This document shows, one piece after another, positions 27,539 through 35,700 of a DNA stretch of 64,000 nucleotides (position 1 is its first letter; every line of letters begins with the position of its first letter). Origin of the DNA: Deefgea piscis (GTDB lineage: Bacteria; Pseudomonadota; Gammaproteobacteria; Burkholderiales; Chitinibacteraceae); the NCBI RefSeq assembly GCF_019665785.1, contig NZ_CP081149.1, positions 3,410,001 through 3,474,000 of the forward strand, written 5' to 3'. The notes beneath the pieces are model-generated. The model saw only the letters and a program-made list of their open reading frames with translations. It had not been told where the DNA came from and did no database searches. The position numbers were made by a program, and so were the translations under genes.

Positions 27539-27573
27539 GTGTGACTTATCGTCCGTAGACCAATAAGTCACAC
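27539..27573 (+). promoter_or_regulatory. C-box-like operator of the controller gene
   Basis: Perfect 11-bp inverted repeat GTGTGACTTAT (27539-27549) and ATAAGTCACAC (27563-27573). It also contains GACTTATCGTC and GACCAATAAGTC, each flanked by GAC and GTC, separated by the CCGT-containing centre. GTGACTTAT followed by GTCCGT is, as I recall it, the layout of C-protein operators such as that of C.Esp1396I. It ends 37 nt before the controller ATG. A possible -10 (GATAAC, 27588-27593) would place the -35 on the right arm. Confidence 0.75.
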
Positions 27574-27610
27574 CACCTGGATCATGCGATAACACTCGAG
27601 TGAGAAACGC

Positions 27611-27835
27611 ATGGTCAATCAAGAACTGATTGTATTTGGATTACGACTCAAACAACTTCGCCTTGAACAAGGGCTGAGCCAAGAGCAGCTAGGTTTATTG
27701 GCCGACTTAGATCGTACTTATATCAGCGGCATTGAACGAGGAGTACGCAATGTCAGCCTCTTGAATATTTTACGCCTAGCCAATGCTCTCAACCTTCCTG
27801 CCATTAAGCTTTTTGAGCAGGGAGGCCGATCATGA
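27611..27835 (+). CDS. Controller (C) protein-like XRE transcriptional regulator
   Basis: A 74-aa single-domain helix-turn-helix regulator. LRLKQLRLEQGLSQEQLGLLADLDRTYISGIERGVRNVSLLNILRLANAL has the exact five-helix pattern and recognition helix (RTYISGIERG) of restriction-modification controller proteins, which are also 70-80 aa. A C-box-like operator sits upstream. Known C proteins activate, then repress, their own operon to delay the nuclease. Its stop overlaps the start of the nuclease-helicase gene, with GGGAGG as Shine-Dalgarno for that gene. No methyltransferase is present. Confidence 0.88.
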   Translation: MVNQELIVFGLRLKQLRLEQGLSQEQLGLLADLDRTYISGIERGVRNVSLLNILRLANALNLPAIKLFEQGGRS

Positions 27836-29796
27836 TGCCTCAACGTGCACTGTACTCAAGCTCCCTCGTTGACTTTTTGACCGAATCCACCGACTCAATT
27901 ATTGGTAAAATCACACAACAGCACTCGCAACATATCGAATTTTTACAAACCGGAGCATGGCAGGTTCAGATCGAGATTTTGCAGCAAGCTCTGAAGCCAC
28001 TGGATAGTGGACACTTGCTATTCGAAGCCCAAATCCCACGCATGGGACGACGTGCTGATGTGGTCTTAATCTACCAAAATGTTATTTTTGTCATCGAATG
28101 TAAAATTGGAGCGCAACATTTTCATGCACAAGATTTGCGTCAAGCTCATGGTTACGCACTAGATTTACATCACTTTCATGCTGATAGCCATAATAAAATG
28201 ATTGTGCCAATGCTATTAGCGAGTAAGGCGGCTAATGCACAACTCAAACTATCGAACACCATCGACAATGTCTTTCACCCTGTAAAAGTTACGCCACAAA
28301 CGCTGCTCTCAGCAATTGAATTGTGCACTCTCCACATGCCAACACGACCTTCCGTTGTGATTGAGTATTGGCTCAAAGCGGGTTATCACCCTACGCCAAC
28401 AATCATCGAAGCCGCACAGGCTTTATATGCAAATCACGACGTGAATGATATTTCCCGAAATGATGCTGGAGCGGTCAATTTAGAAATTACATCGCAGCGT
28501 ATTCAAGATATTGTTCACCAAGCCAAACTCAAACAACAAAAAGCTATTTGCTTTGTGACTGGTGTACCCGGCACGGGAAAAACGCTCGTTGGACTCAATA
28601 TTGCAACCTCACATCAGCATCTCCATGATGATGAGCATGCTGTGTTTTTATCGGGCAATGGTCCTTTGGTAGAGGTATTAACCGAAGCCCTAGCAAGAGA
28701 TGCCATCGAGCGCGGTTCACTGTACAGCAAAGCACACGAACTACGATCAGCAGAGGCGAAAATTCAAAACATTCATCGTTTCCGCGATGAATCACTCAAA
28801 GACTTAACTGCCGCGCCCCCCGAGAAAGTCGTCATCTTTGATGAAGCGCAGCGAGCTTGGGATTTGGCCAGTACCGCCAAATTCATGACACAGAAACGTG
28901 GCCAAAAAGCATTCAACCAATCTGAACCGGACTTTCTAATTAGCGTAATGGATCGACATTGCGATTGGTGTGTGATTGTGGCTTTAATTGGTGGAGGTCA
29001 AGAGATCAATACTGGGGAGGCCGGTTTACAAGGCTGGGTTGATGCCTTAGTCTCCAGATATCCGCACTGGTCTGTTCACTTCTCCGAAAAGCTCAGCCAA
29101 ATTGAATACGCAGGACGTGATGTTTGCTTTGCTGGCATTAAAAATGCCTACGCAGAACCTAGTTTGCATTTATCAACGTCAATGCGCTCTTTTCGCGCCG
29201 AAACCTTATCGCACATGATTCATTATCTGATTGCAAATGAGGCAGACAAAGCAGCGGGCTGCTACCAAAAATTTTCAGCCAATTTTTCTATCAAGGTGAC
29301 TCGCGATTTAACGAGCGCCAAAAATTGGATAAAAAACCAAGCTAGAGCCAATGAAACCAAGGGACTTATTGCATCCTCCGGTGGCATTCGATTAAAACCC
29401 GAAGGTATCTTTGTGAAAAATCGCCTCGCAGCAGCTGACTGGTTTTTGAATTCGCCTGAGGATGTTCGCTCTTGTCATTACTTAGAAGATGTCGCCACTG
29501 AATTTGACATACAAGGATTGGAGCTCGACTGGAGCATTGTTGCTTGGGATGCTGATTATCGCTACCGAAAAGGCCGGTTCGAGCACTGGAAGTTTACCGG
29601 TTCAAGTTGGAAACAGCGCAACAAAGAAGAGCAAAAACGTTATCTTGAGAACGCATATCGCGTTCTATTAACAAGAGCGCGCCAAGGCTTAATTGTGTTC
29701 GTACCAAAAGGCGACGAACAAGATGACACTCGTCTCCCTAAGTTTTATGACGAGACATACGATTACTTAGTTGCATGCGGTCTCGACCAAATCTAA
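27832..29796 (+). CDS. PD-(D/E)XK nuclease-like / DUF2075 helicase fusion, putative defence effector
   Basis: A 654-aa protein. Residues 60-115 look like a PD-(D/E)XK nuclease core: E65, D76 (RRADVVLI), E89-C-K91 (FVIECKIGA) and the helix QDLRQAHGYALDL. Residues 235-625 are a DUF2075 superfamily 1 helicase: Walker A GVPGTGKT (244-251), Walker B VVIFDEAQRAW (D337, E338), motif III LIGGGQEINTGE, motif V EFDIQGLELDWSIVAW and motif VI YRVLLTRARQG. It is co-translated with the C-like regulator. DNA or RNA cleavage driven by translocation is inferred. Related nuclease-helicase fusions occur in anti-phage systems; this one's target is unknown. Confidence 0.85.
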   Translation: MMPQRALYSSSLVDFLTESTDSIIGKITQQHSQHIEFLQTGAWQVQIEILQQALKPLDSGHLLFEAQIPRMGRRADVVLIYQNVIFVIECKIGAQHFHAQDLRQAHGYALDLHHFHADSHNKMIVPMLLASKAANAQLKLSNTIDNVFHPVKVTPQTLLSAIELCTLHMPTRPSVVIEYWLKAGYHPTPTIIEAAQALYANHDVNDISRNDAGAVNLEITSQRIQDIVHQAKLKQQKAICFVTGVPGTGKTLVGLNIATSHQHLHDDEHAVFLSGNGPLVEVLTEALARDAIERGSLYSKAHELRSAEAKIQNIHRFRDESLKDLTAAPPEKVVIFDEAQRAWDLASTAKFMTQKRGQKAFNQSEPDFLISVMDRHCDWCVIVALIGGGQEINTGEAGLQGWVDALVSRYPHWSVHFSEKLSQIEYAGRDVCFAGIKNAYAEPSLHLSTSMRSFRAETLSHMIHYLIANEADKAAGCYQKFSANFSIKVTRDLTSAKNWIKNQARANETKGLIASSGGIRLKPEGIFVKNRLAAADWFLNSPEDVRSCHYLEDVATEFDIQGLELDWSIVAWDADYRYRKGRFEHWKFTGSSWKQRNKEEQKRYLENAYRVLLTRARQGLIVFVPKGDEQDDTRLPKFYDETYDYLVACGLDQI

Positions 29797-29950
29797 ACCT
29801 ACACTGTGGTACGACGTAGGGCTTAATCACCAAAGGCACTTTACGTCGAATACCCTACCTTATTGATGTATTCGATCGCAGCCCTTCAATTGCAAAGCTT
29901 AGCAGGAAATACATCAACTTTAAGGTAAATCTCATTGAGTGAGAGCTGCC

Positions 29951-30165
29951 TTAAAGATGGAATTCTTGCTCACAAGCCCCCTTCGTTTTTAAGGCCGAGA
30001 TGATTTGCTGAGCATTTGCGCCACGCTGCGCCGCATAGAGCTGTTGGTTCTCAGCGATGGCTGCACCCATTGATGAATTATCACGTCTGGCGTACTACCT
30101 TCTGGTACATATTGATTGGCCAGCGGTTTTTAGATGCGTTCAACTAACTCAAGAAAATGGGTTCA
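29951..30165 (-). pseudogene. Broken coding remnant
   Basis: Two frames read as plausible protein but do not connect. One gives HFLELVERI, stop, KPLANQYVPEGSTPDV. The next gives NSSMGAAIAENQQLYAAQRG, continuing ANAQQIISALKTKGACEQEFHL and then a stop at 29951. A frameshift near 30085 and a stop near 30140 separate them. The family is not recognised. It may be the tail of a gene lost from this island. Confidence 0.4.
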
Positions 30166-30652
30166 CGATGATAATTAACTCTAATGTAACTTTGTGCAGT
30201 GTATCTGTATCTAGCTATTACTAAATAAGGCTCGGTTTTATATACGTATCAATAAATATTAATGTCAAATTCAAAAATGAATAAATAGACCAAACTCGAT
30301 TGGGTAGCTGTAGGTATATGCTGCGGTGAGTGGCACTCATTTTGACGTTCATTGGCTCATCGACGAACTGCAGAAAATATCAGTATTGCTTCTGCTAAGA
30401 ATACGCCCGCCCCCCCCCTAAAATCGCGCCCAATTATTGTACGTTCAACGGGTTTAGTCCCTAAAAACCCAGTACATCAATACCTAGCTTCCAATCGCTG
30501 CTAACTCAGGCAATCCGTCTTTGTCACACAGCAATCAACACGTACTCAACGTCATTAGATGTTCTAAAAAAACGGCAAATTGAGAGAGACAACACTCTAA
30601 AAATATCTCTAATGGTTTGCTGTGCGAAGGCGTGGCGTTGCAGTGTTAAACG

Positions 30653-30800
30653 TCAATCCAAAATCAGCTTTGCGGTTATTAATTTCGGCATTAGTGCTTT
30701 GACCAAGCGGCGTCCTTCTTGCTCTTGCGCGGGTGTTAATGGCAGGTCAGGCTAGATTTTCGCTTCTCGCTTTTAATTTTGCCACGCCCAAAATGGCGTA
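30653..30800 (-). pseudogene. Second broken coding remnant upstream of sbcB
   Basis: Frames YAILGVAKLKARSENLA (then stop) and DLPLTPAQEQEGRRLVKALM plus PKLITAKLILD (then stop at 30653) lie end to end with a one-base offset near 30752. Amino-acid composition looks coding. No family recognised; could also be chance. Confidence 0.3.
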
Positions 30801-30843
30801 ATCCCGTTATGATGACAAGGTTTAATTAACTGACGGTAGCGCA

Positions 30844-32280
30844 ATGGATAGCACTTTTTTCTGGCACGATTACGAAACCTTTGGCGCAACGCCGCGCTTG
30901 GATCGACCCAGCCAGTTTGCCGGGATTCGTACCGATAGCGAGCTCAATGAGATCGGCGAGCCGCTGATGATCTATTGCCAGCCCGCCAATGATTTTTTGC
31001 CCGATCCTTTTGCTTGCCTACTCACGGGCATTACCCCGCAAACATGCTTAGAAAAAGGCGTGCCCGAAAATCAATTTGCCAATTTAATCGAACGCGAGCT
31101 AGCTCAGCCGGGAACAATTGGTGTGGGTTACAACACCATTCGTTTTGATGATGAAGTCACCCGCTATCTGTTTTGGCGCAATTTAATGGATCCTTATGCG
31201 CGGGAATGGCAGAACGATTGCTCGCGCTGGGATTTGCTCGATGTGGTTCGAGCTTGCTATGCACTGCGCCCTGCAGGGATTGAATGGCCAGTCAATGACG
31301 AAGGGAAAGTCAGCTTTAAGCTTGAGCACTTAAGCCAAGCCAATCATTTGGCACATGAGGCAGCGCATGATGCCTTGTCGGACGTCAGAGCGACGATTGC
31401 TTTAGCGCGCTTGATCCGCGAAAAACAACCGCGGCTGTTTGATTTTTGCCTTGCTTTACGCAAAAAAGATCGTGTTTTTGACGAAATCAATTTGGCCAAC
31501 CCCAAGCCTTTTATTCATATTTCGGGCATGTATGGGGTTGATCGCGGCAACTTGGCGATCGTTTGGCCGCTGGCGACGCACCCCACCAATAAAAATGAAA
31601 TCATCGTTTGGGATTTGGCCTTTGATCCTAGCGAGCTATTTACGCTGGACGCGGCAACGATGCGCGAGCGCATGTTTAGCAAACAAGCCGATTTAGCCGA
31701 GGGCGTTACACGGCTCCCCATCAAGACCATTCATGCCAATAAATCGCCGATTGTGGTCAACAATTTAAAAACGCTAAGCGCAGAGCAAGCGACCCTTTGG
31801 GGGGTTAATCTGGACCTCATTCAAACGCATGCCGCTAAGTTGGCCAATAGCCCTGATTTAAGCCCGATTTGGCGCGATGTTTTTAAGCGGAATAACCAAG
31901 GCGAAACCATTGATGTCGATGCCAATTTATACGGCGGCTTTGTTTCTCCGACCGATCGCCGTACGCTGAACCGCATTCGCACCCTCTCGCCAGAAAAACT
32001 CGCGCTAGAACAAGCGCACTTTGACGACAGACAGCTAGAAGAATTATTTTTCCGCTATCGCGCCAGAAATTACCCAACGAGCTTAAACGAACAAGAAGTG
32101 CAGCGCTGGGACAAATGGCGTAGTGAGAAACTGTTTGATGGTGCCGCAGGTGCGCGAACGCTCGAAGCGTATAGCGAAGAAATTGATCGCCTTTCAGAAG
32201 ACACCGACGAGCGCGGTGAAACAATTTTGGCAGCGCTTTATGATTACGCAGAAATGATTGCGCCAGAAATAAATTATTGA
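30844..32280 (+). CDS. sbcB: Exodeoxyribonuclease I
   Basis: A 478-aa 3'-5' single-strand DNA exonuclease. DEDDh motifs: FFWHDYETFGATPRLDRPSQFAGIRTD (motif I), GVGYNTIRFDDEVTRYLFWRNL (motif II) and HEAAHDALSDVRATIALARL (motif III, catalytic His and Asp). The C-terminal half with HISGMYG and NLYGGFVSPTDRR matches the SH3-like and helical domains of ExoI. Length equals E. coli ExoI. It is intact and next to the nuclease-helicase island, which could be coincidental. Confidence 0.96.
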   Translation: MDSTFFWHDYETFGATPRLDRPSQFAGIRTDSELNEIGEPLMIYCQPANDFLPDPFACLLTGITPQTCLEKGVPENQFANLIERELAQPGTIGVGYNTIRFDDEVTRYLFWRNLMDPYAREWQNDCSRWDLLDVVRACYALRPAGIEWPVNDEGKVSFKLEHLSQANHLAHEAAHDALSDVRATIALARLIREKQPRLFDFCLALRKKDRVFDEINLANPKPFIHISGMYGVDRGNLAIVWPLATHPTNKNEIIVWDLAFDPSELFTLDAATMRERMFSKQADLAEGVTRLPIKTIHANKSPIVVNNLKTLSAEQATLWGVNLDLIQTHAAKLANSPDLSPIWRDVFKRNNQGETIDVDANLYGGFVSPTDRRTLNRIRTLSPEKLALEQAHFDDRQLEELFFRYRARNYPTSLNEQEVQRWDKWRSEKLFDGAAGARTLEAYSEEIDRLSEDTDERGETILAALYDYAEMIAPEINY

Positions 32281-32370
32281 GGTATTAGTCTGTAGCCTAT
32301 TATTTTTATAATCTACAGGTCAATACCTATAAATTCTGATAAATAAGTCATCTCAGTTAGGCGCTGGCTG

Positions 32371-32446
32371 GCCTGCGAAAGAGTGGCCAATTGGGGCCAT
32401 TCACGCTGATATTGGCATTGCTTTCGCGGGCAAGCCCGCTCCTACG
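32371..32446. repeat. REP/BIME-like palindromic element
   Basis: The core TTCGCGGGCAAGCCCGCTCC (32424-32443), followed by TACGGG, is nearly the repetitive extragenic palindrome best known from Pseudomonas. Upstream, GCGAAAG (32374-32380) is complementary to CTTTCGC (32421-32427), and TGGCCAATTGGGGCCA is a second small palindrome. It sits between sbcB and a small gene. Confidence 0.65.
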
Positions 32447-32499
32447 GGATTTTGCTAGGCTGGGTCGCTAATCGGGAAATAAATTCAGGGATTACCGCA

Positions 32500-32718
32500 G
32501 TGAGTCCAATACTTAAACAAAAAATCCTACAGGTTTGTGAGCAGAAAATCGCGGCAAAGGGCGAAAACGTGGGCTTATCTTTTTATGCTTTTTTCGCCAA
32601 TAAAAACACCAATCCCGCCCTATTGATGGAGGCTGCCACGTGGTGGATTCAAACGCATCAGCTCGATCATTTTGAAAAAGCCAGCAAAATTAAAGCGCTG
32701 GTTGATGCACAAGATTGA
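32500..32718 (+). CDS. Small conserved protein (DUF6500-like)
   Basis: 72 aa from GTG 32500, with AGGGA 9 nt upstream; the frame also opens at TTG 32452. Sequence KQKILQVCEQKIAAKGENVGL, SFYAFFANKNTNPALLMEAATWWIQTHQLDHFEKASKIKALV is one compact helical domain. I associate this pattern with DUF6500, from memory. Function is unknown. The upstream 5' sequence overlaps the end of the REP-like element. Confidence 0.7.
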   Translation: MSPILKQKILQVCEQKIAAKGENVGLSFYAFFANKNTNPALLMEAATWWIQTHQLDHFEKASKIKALVDAQD

Positions 32719-32796
32719 CGTTGAATGACTGTTATTTTAAAAAACCATTGCAACGGCGAATGCAGCATCAGGATCAGCAGGCGTACTACCTCGTCG

Positions 32797-35700
32797 TCAA
32801 CTTGTTTGCACTGGGGATGGTTTCATCCCCCATTTCTCAATTGTTTTTTTCAAATCTTCGATCTTGACTGGTTTTGAGAGAAAATCATTCATCCCCACGG
32901 CGTAGCAATGGCGGATATCTTCAGCAAACGCATTCGCGGTGAGCGCGACAATTGGAATACTTCGTTTTGCATTATCGAGTGTGCGAATCGCCTCCGTCGC
33001 CGCAAAACCGTCCATTTCTGGCATTTGGCAATCCATAAACACTAAGTCGTAATCATTTTGTTGTACCGCATTGAGCGCCTCACGGCCATCGGCGACCACG
33101 TCGACCCGACAACCGATTTTCTCTAACATCAATACCGCAATTTTTTGATTAATTTGATTGTCCTCTGCCAGCAAAACATAGGTTTTATGCTGCATTTCAG
33201 CAATATGATGCACCGTCACCAAGGCCCTTTCATCCTCAGGCTTTTGCTGCAGATTGAGTACTTCGTTTAAACACGCATGTAATTGCGCAGTACGAATCGG
33301 TTTACTTAAAAATGCGGCAAAGCCAATTTCTTTGGCCAATGCGGCCTGCCCTTGCTGACTCACGGCGGTTAATAACACCAGAGGAAGGCTAGCATCCAAT
33401 TGTCGAATAGCGCGGCCCAAGCCTAAGTTATCGACAATAGCGACGATAAAATCAGACTGATTAGCGAGCCGAGCGAGCACAGCGGCCTCATCGGCAAACA
33501 CCTCAACGACTAAACCCATACTTTGTAATTGCAAACTGAGCAATTCGCGATTAATTGCAAAGTGCTCCAGCAGCAAAACTCGCTGCCCCTGTATGGACGG
33601 CGCCAAGCTAGGCTGACCGCTATCGCTTTCGGCAGCATCAAGCAAAAGATTAAACGAGAAAGTGGCGCCAGCGCCAAGCTGACTCTTTAGCTTAATATGA
33701 CCACCCATAATCTCGCATAAGCGCTTACAAATCGACAATCCCAAGCCCGTACCACCAAATTGACGCGTGGTGGATGAGTCGGCCTGAGTAAAGGGCTGAA
33801 ATAATTTAAGCTGCACTTCTGGCGAAATGCCCACCCCAGTGTCTGAGATGGCAATAAAGAGTCGATATTGCCGCTCATTGACTGGCTCGGCATGAACTCT
33901 GGCAATCACTTCACCTTGCGCGGTAAATTTAATCGCGTTATTGAGCAAATTAAGCATAATTTGCCGAATGCGAGCAGGATCACCACGCAGCCGCCACGGC
34001 GTAGAGGGATCAATCAAGCATGCCATGGTGAGATTTTTTTCTGCTGCTTTGGTCGAAACTAGATCGAATGTGTCCTCTAAAGTACAGCGAACATCAAAAT
34101 CGATCTGCTCAATTTCTAATTTACCGGCTTCAATTTTTGAAAAATCGAGCAAATCATTAATTTGGCACAGCAATAAATCACCACCGGAATGAATCGCAGC
34201 CAAAAATTCATGTTGTTGACGATTTAATTCGGTATCGGCTAATAGCGATGAAAAGCCTAAAATCGCATTCAGTGGCGTTCGAATTTCATGACTCATATTG
34301 GCTAAAAATGCACTCTTGGCTTTATTGGCTAATTCAGCGATATTCAGTGCTTCGGATAATTCATTTTCTATTTGTTTTCGTGCCGTTAAATCCATAATAA
34401 TGGCGCCAAAATACACTGCACCATTAAATTCCCAAGCCGATAGCGAACAGGCAATGGGAAATTCATGCCCTTGCCGGTGTAATGCCAATAATTCTGTTTG
34501 TTGTGCAAAGCCCATTTCGCTGTCCGCCTTGGCATTCGCAGCAAAAACAGCCTGATAAATAGCTCGGTCTGCTGGTGAAATCATTATTAATAAACTATCA
34601 CCGAGGATTTCTTCTTTGCGATAGGCAAATAATTTTTCGGCACTGGCGTTAAATGACAGAATTCGCCCAGAGGCATCGGTAACAATAATGGCCTCACCTG
34701 CGGTATCGACCAGCGAACTAAATTTGGCCTCAGATTCTCGCAACGACGCGGCCATTGTTTTTGCCAAGCGCATCGCTTTATGATTACTCAGCAATAAGGT
34801 GCGCAATAAGGCAAACAACAAAACACTCACCAGTAAGCCACCCATCAAAATATTTCTTTCATTTTGATAACCAACAGCGGCAACAAACGCCTTGCTGGGC
34901 GCGAGCTGTAATGTCCATTGGTGATTAGGTAAATTCAATGTAAATACCTGCGGGCGTAAATCTGAATCTCCCCAAGCCGGTGTCGTCTGATTCGCAAACA
35001 TCAACGCCTTAGGGTTCGTGGTAGCGCCATCAAATAACTGGAGATGAAACTGTTGCAAGCCTTGTCCTAGCGTAGCCAAGGTCCAATCTTTCATCCGAAA
35101 TGGGCTGGCAATCACGCCACGAAAAGCAGCTTGCCGCTGCGCCACGGTATTCGTCGGCATCGCACGCTGAAATACCGGCACCATTAAGATGCTGCCGTTT
35201 TGTTGATCTTGCTGCGTTTCTTGTCGCAACTTGATTTTGCCAGTAAGCGTTGGCTGGCCGGTATCGCGAGCCAATTCAATCGCATGACGTCGTACTACTT
35301 CAGAATACAGATCAAAACCGATAGCACGCTGGTTTCGCCAAGTATTCGGCTCCAGATAAGTAACGATCGTATAAATTTCTCGCTCACCCGCCGGTTGAAC
35401 TTGGAAGTTTGGCCTGATTTTTTGCTGCGTTTTTTCAAACTGCGATTTTTGCGCCGCGCCACGTAGATACGCGGCATAGCTGATGCCCTGCACGCCCGGT
35501 AGGCGCTGTTGGATAAATAAGTGCTCGATATACTGATGCCACTCTTCGGGGCTAGTAATCTCTTTAATAGCAAATAAGCCATTCACACTGAGTAAAATGT
35601 GCTCATAGATTTTAATTCTTTCAATGATCCGCTCGGCCAATTCCTGTGCTTGACGATTAAATTGCAATTGATTTTGTTCGCGCCGACTTTTTTGTGCCTG

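Larger units (their letters stand above)
29797..30843. other. Gene-poor stretch between the nuclease-helicase and sbcB
   Basis: 1,047 bp without an intact gene. It holds a hairpin CTTTAAGG/CCTTAAAG (29918-29956), two short broken coding remnants on the minus strand (listed separately), a C9 homopolymer (30410-30418) and an AT-rich segment (30170-30300). It looks like decayed accessory DNA. Confidence 0.6.

Noticed and set aside
30410..30418. C9 homopolymer as a phase-variation tract
   Set aside because: It is not in or just upstream of any intact gene.
30844..32280. sbcB as a member of the defence module
   Set aside because: It is a housekeeping exonuclease of normal length, separated by 1 kb from the pair; adjacency alone is not evidence.
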